Positions 6,729 to 8,660 of a stretch of 8,660 nucleotides of DNA are shown piece by piece. Below the pieces are notes generated by a model. It was given only the letters and a program-made list of their open reading frames with translations, was not told where the DNA came from and ran no database searches. The stretch lies in NCBI GenBank assembly GCA_017407365.1, contig JAFQWR010000171.1, forward strand, positions 1-8,660, written 5' to 3'. The stretch comes from Clostridia bacterium (GTDB lineage Bacteria > Bacillota > Clostridia > Christensenellales > HGM11417). The position numbers were made by a program, and so were the translations under genes. Numbering within the stretch: the first letter of the stretch is position 1; each line of letters opens with the position of its first letter.

Positions 6729-8243
6729 ATGGAGTATATTGTTGTTGCAATTGCATCGCTGATCGCAGGCGTAGGCACGGGCCTTGTGGGGCTTTCTGCC
6801 GCAACTGCTATGGTACCGCTGTTGGTAGTGCTATGCCCTACCTTCGGTGGGGAGCACGGCGCATATATGGCAACGGCAATCGCCCTTGCAAGCGATATTT
6901 TAGGCTCTGCCGTAACCACGGCGGTGTATGCCAAAAACAAGAACATCGACTTAAAGCGTGGGCTGATTATGCTCATCTGTATCATTGGGATGTGCGCCAT
7001 CGGCTCGGTTGCGGCGTTTTTTACCAAGCAACAGGTGCTGGGCGGCTTTTCGCTTCTGCTGTGCGTAGCCATTGGCATCCGCTTTCTGGTGAAGCCCGAT
7101 TCCAAGGAAAGAGAGCCCGGCGAAGGGAATACGGGAAGGCTTTCGGCAGGGCAGATTGCGCTTTCGCTGTTTTTTGGGCTGACCATCGGCTTTGGCACGG
7201 GCTATTTTGGCAGTGGCGGCGGAATGATGATGCTTATTGTATTCACCGCCATGCTCGGCTTCGACCGCAAAACAGCGGTGGGCACGTCCACCTTTATTAT
7301 GACGTTCACCGCGCTGATAGCCTCTGTGAGCCACATCCTCATGGAGCCCACCCTGCTTTTGGAGGAATGGCGGTATTTACTGCTTGCCATCGTGGTGGCA
7401 ACGGTCGCCTCCCTGATCAGCGCAAGGCTTGCCAATAAGGTAAACGGCAGGGTAGTGGGGCTTGTTACGGGTGCGCTTTTGCTTGCGCTCGGCGTAACGC
7501 TCGTGATTCTGCACTACATAGAGTATATTCCTGCGTTGCTGCTTTCTGAAACGCTGAAAACCTTCGGTATCTGGATTTTATGCATTGCGGCGGCGGCACT
7601 TGTGCTGATTGTTCTGCGCTTCACCGTGCATATTGCCGATTATATTTTCCGTAAGCTTCTGCATATGGTGGCAATTTTTTCCATTCTGCCCCTCGTGCTT
7701 CTCACCGATATGTGGCTTGCGGCGGTTGCAAGCATCGGGATATTCCTCGTTCTGATTTTTATTGCGCTGAGGCTGATAGATACCCTGCCCTTTTACAAAA
7801 GGCTGTTTGTCGAAAAGCGAGACCACGAGGTGCTTTTCAGCTTTCTTGCGCTGTTTGCCATGTTTGCCGTATTTCTTGCAGTGAGCTGGGGGTTGCTCCG
7901 TGCGCCCTTTATAGCAGTTGCGGCGGTTATGGCGTGGGGCCCGGGTGACGCAATGGCGGCAATCGTGGGCAGGCGTCTTGGCAAACGGAAAATCACGGGC
8001 AGGCTCGTAGAGGGCACAAAAACGGTGGAGGGTACGCTTGCAATGGCGGCAACCTCCTTTACAGCGGTGCTTCTCACCCTGCTTTTTATGACCGCAATTC
8101 CGTGGTATATTGTGCTTCCCGCAAGTCTGCTGATCGGTGCGGCGTGTGCGCTTGTAGAGCTGTTTACGCTGGGCGGCTGGGATACCGTCACCGTGCCTAC
8201 CACGGCGTTTGCTCTGCTTCTGCCCCTGCTTTTGTTGGTGTAG
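6729..8243 (+). CDS. TauE/SafE (TSUP) permease fused to a phytol/dolichol kinase-like domain
   Basis: This 504-residue polytopic membrane protein starts at an ATG 4 nt after AAGGAG. Residues 1 to about 265 have the TauE/SafE layout of two related halves. The first carries IAGVGTGLVGLSAATAMVP (12-30). The second carries TIGFGTGYFGSGGGMMM (152-168) and then FDRKTAVGTSTFIM (178-191). A charged loop (122-140) separates them. Family members export or import sulfite, sulfonates and other small anions. Residues about 275-504 resemble CTP-dependent lipid kinases (phytol kinase, dolichol kinase, yeast Dgk1): FRKLLHM (307-313), GPGDAMAAIVGRRLGKRKI (404-422), GTKTVEGTLAM (429-439) and a C-terminal WDTVTVP (484-490), with further membrane spans between. 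There is no stop or frameshift at the junction. Both halves keep their family motifs, so the fusion looks functional. What links anion transport to lipid phosphorylation is unknown. The gene stands alone with its own consensus promoter and a terminator downstream. The substrates of both halves are unassigned. Confidence 0.82.
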   Translation: MEYIVVAIASLIAGVGTGLVGLSAATAMVPLLVVLCPTFGGEHGAYMATAIALASDILGSAVTTAVYAKNKNIDLKRGLIMLICIIGMCAIGSVAAFFTKQQVLGGFSLLLCVAIGIRFLVKPDSKEREPGEGNTGRLSAGQIALSLFFGLTIGFGTGYFGSGGGMMMLIVFTAMLGFDRKTAVGTSTFIMTFTALIASVSHILMEPTLLLEEWRYLLLAIVVATVASLISARLANKVNGRVVGLVTGALLLALGVTLVILHYIEYIPALLLSETLKTFGIWILCIAAAALVLIVLRFTVHIADYIFRKLLHMVAIFSILPLVLLTDMWLAAVASIGIFLVLIFIALRLIDTLPFYKRLFVEKRDHEVLFSFLALFAMFAVFLAVSWGLLRAPFIAVAAVMAWGPGDAMAAIVGRRLGKRKITGRLVEGTKTVEGTLAMAATSFTAVLLTLLFMTAIPWYIVLPASLLIGAACALVELFTLGGWDTVTVPTTAFALLLPLLLLV

Positions 8244-8264
8244 GTCGGCTGTTGTATCACACGT

Positions 8265-8277
8265 CGGGCTTTGCCCG
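8265..8277 (+). other. Small hairpin after the transporter gene
   Basis: CGGGC (8265-8269) pairs with GCCCG (8273-8277) around a TTT loop. No T-run follows. It may protect the 3' end of the transcript, or be incidental. Confidence 0.3.
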
Positions 8278-8302
8278 TTATGCGTGGGCAGAGGGTGAAG
8301 GG

Positions 8303-8325
8303 CGGAAGGCTTCCTCCGTTTTTTT
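8303..8325 (+). terminator. Probable terminator of the transporter gene
   Basis: CGGA (8303-8306) pairs with TCCG (8315-8318), with an inner AGG/TCC-type continuation that has an imperfection. Seven T (8319-8325) follow. It lies about 60 nt after the stop codon. Confidence 0.7.
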
Positions 8326-8345
8326 AGCGCAGGTCGGATGTTAAA

Positions 8346-8437
8346 GCCTTTTCATGCCTGTGCTTTGCGGCAAAGGTGCTGTGAAGCCCTGCTCTGTCCG
8401 GTGAGGTCTGCATGAAAAAGGCGCACCGTGCGTTTTT
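8346..8437 (+). promoter_or_regulatory. Structured leader before the flavin reductase-like gene
   Basis: GCCTTTTCATGC (8346-8357) pairs with GCATGAAAAAGGC (8410-8422), a 12-bp stem with one bulged A. It encloses about 52 nt that contain a second hairpin, CTTTG/CAAAG with a CGG loop. A short hairpin CGCA/TGCG (8422-8432) with five T (8433-8437) follows directly. Stem, inner hairpin and terminator-like end suggest a regulatory RNA or a small transcript. It does not match the FMN riboswitch core as I know it, or any other class I recognise. No convincing promoter is visible in front of it. Confidence 0.4.
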
Positions 8438-8495
8438 GGCGCAGCCCCCAAAAGGTAATTTATGCCCATGTGGCAAAAGATAAACGATAAGCAAA

Positions 8496-8501
8496 AAGGA
8501 G
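8496..8501 (+). promoter_or_regulatory. Ribosome binding site that decides the last start
   Basis: AAGGAG lies 10 nt before the ATG at 8512. A nearer ATG at 8505 is only 3 nt away and opens a four-codon frame (Met-Leu-Tyr-Glu-stop) that overlaps the real start, so 8512 is preferred. Confidence 0.75.
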
Positions 8502-8511
8502 AACATGCTTT

Positions 8512-8660
8512 ATGAGTAGCTTTGAAAACCTTCGTGTCGTAGATAATTTTTATCAGACGTCCTTGTTTTTCCCGATGCCCACCGTCATCATCAGCACGCT
8601 TTGCGAAGACGGCACCACCAGCCTCGGCCCGTATTCCCTTGTTCAGCCCTACTATGTGGC
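8512..8660 (+). CDS. Flavin reductase-like FMN-binding protein (3' partial)
   Basis: Only the first 49 codons are in the window. The translation starts MSSFENLRVVDNFYQ, continues TSLFFPMPTVIISTLCEDG and then TTSLGPYSLVQPYYVA. The series 'F.MPTV.ISTL.EDG....GPYSL..PYY' is characteristic of the N-terminal strands of the flavin reductase-like (split-barrel FMN-binding) family: a first beta strand, a turn with Asp-Gly, and then the Asn/Leu-Gly-Pro-Tyr-Ser segment that contacts FMN. Members reduce flavin with NAD(P)H or act as FMN-dependent redox proteins in the cytoplasm. There is no signal peptide. The gene is separated from the transporter by a terminator and a structured leader, so it is probably a separate transcription unit. 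The C-terminal half is unseen, so subfamily and partner cannot be judged. Confidence 0.68.
   Translation, partial: MSSFENLRVVDNFYQTSLFFPMPTVIISTLCEDGTTSLGPYSLVQPYYV

Noticed and set aside
6451..6804. Minus-strand open frame through the end of the array
   Set aside because: It runs across the repeat units and the promoter region, has no ribosome site and no recognisable protein features. The 43-bp period shifts frame each unit.
6833..7438. Second + strand frame of 201 codons inside the transporter gene
   Set aside because: It overlaps the clear TauE/SafE frame. Its product is rich in Arg, His and Trp with no family motif.
8435..8490. Sigma-A promoter for the flavin reductase-like gene
   Set aside because: A TTGGCG-like -35 is present, but no -10 lies at acceptable spacing.
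8505..8519. ATG at 8505 as a start or leader peptide
   Set aside because: It is only 3 nt from the ribosome site and encodes four residues; the ATG at 8512 gives the recognised protein.

Overview
The window looks like part of the chromosome of an uncultured, probably gut-dwelling, Gram-positive member of the Bacillota (Clostridia). The signs are MKK-type lipoprotein signal peptides, strong AGGAGG-like ribosome binding sites, a textbook TTGACA/TATAAT promoter, many GNRA-capped intrinsic terminators, and moderate GC with strong use of GGC, GAC and AAG codons. The exact taxon cannot be read from the sequence. All convincing genes are on the + strand.

Region 1 (1-6205) encodes secreted or surface proteins that probably handle carbohydrate. 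A gene cut off at its 5' end encodes a large protein with at least two, perhaps three, repeated carbohydrate-binding-like beta-sandwich modules. Three nt later comes a lipoprotein with a GH43-like beta-propeller, and this pair ends at a strong terminator (3066-3099). A 130-nt leader follows that can fold in alternative terminator and antiterminator forms. It precedes two more lipoproteins (3230-4702 and 4714-6159), paralogues of each other and of the first. These two share a small N-terminal beta domain ahead of the propeller, and the pair ends at a perfect terminator (6177-6205). I infer that the cluster binds and perhaps trims a polysaccharide or glycan at the cell surface. No substrate can be named. 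The first propeller protein lacks the Asp-Pro dyad found in the other two and may be a binding protein.

Region 2 (6206-6728) is a non-coding stretch dominated by a tandem array of exactly seven 43-bp units with no indels. There are two subtypes whose differences preserve base pairing. After the array come weak hairpins and then a near-perfect sigma-A promoter with an extended -10 element. The leader downstream of it carries a terminator-like hairpin.

Region 3 (6729-8243) is a single membrane protein that appears to fuse a TauE/SafE (TSUP) anion transporter to a C-terminal CTP-dependent lipid kinase-like domain (phytol/dolichol kinase family). The two halves are normally separate proteins.

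Region 4 (8244-8660) holds a terminator, a structured stretch of unknown role, and the first 49 codons of a probable flavin reductase-like (FMN-binding) gene cut by the window end.

The most unusual items are the 43-bp array with its covarying hairpins, the TSUP-kinase fusion and the attenuator-like leader at 3100-3229.
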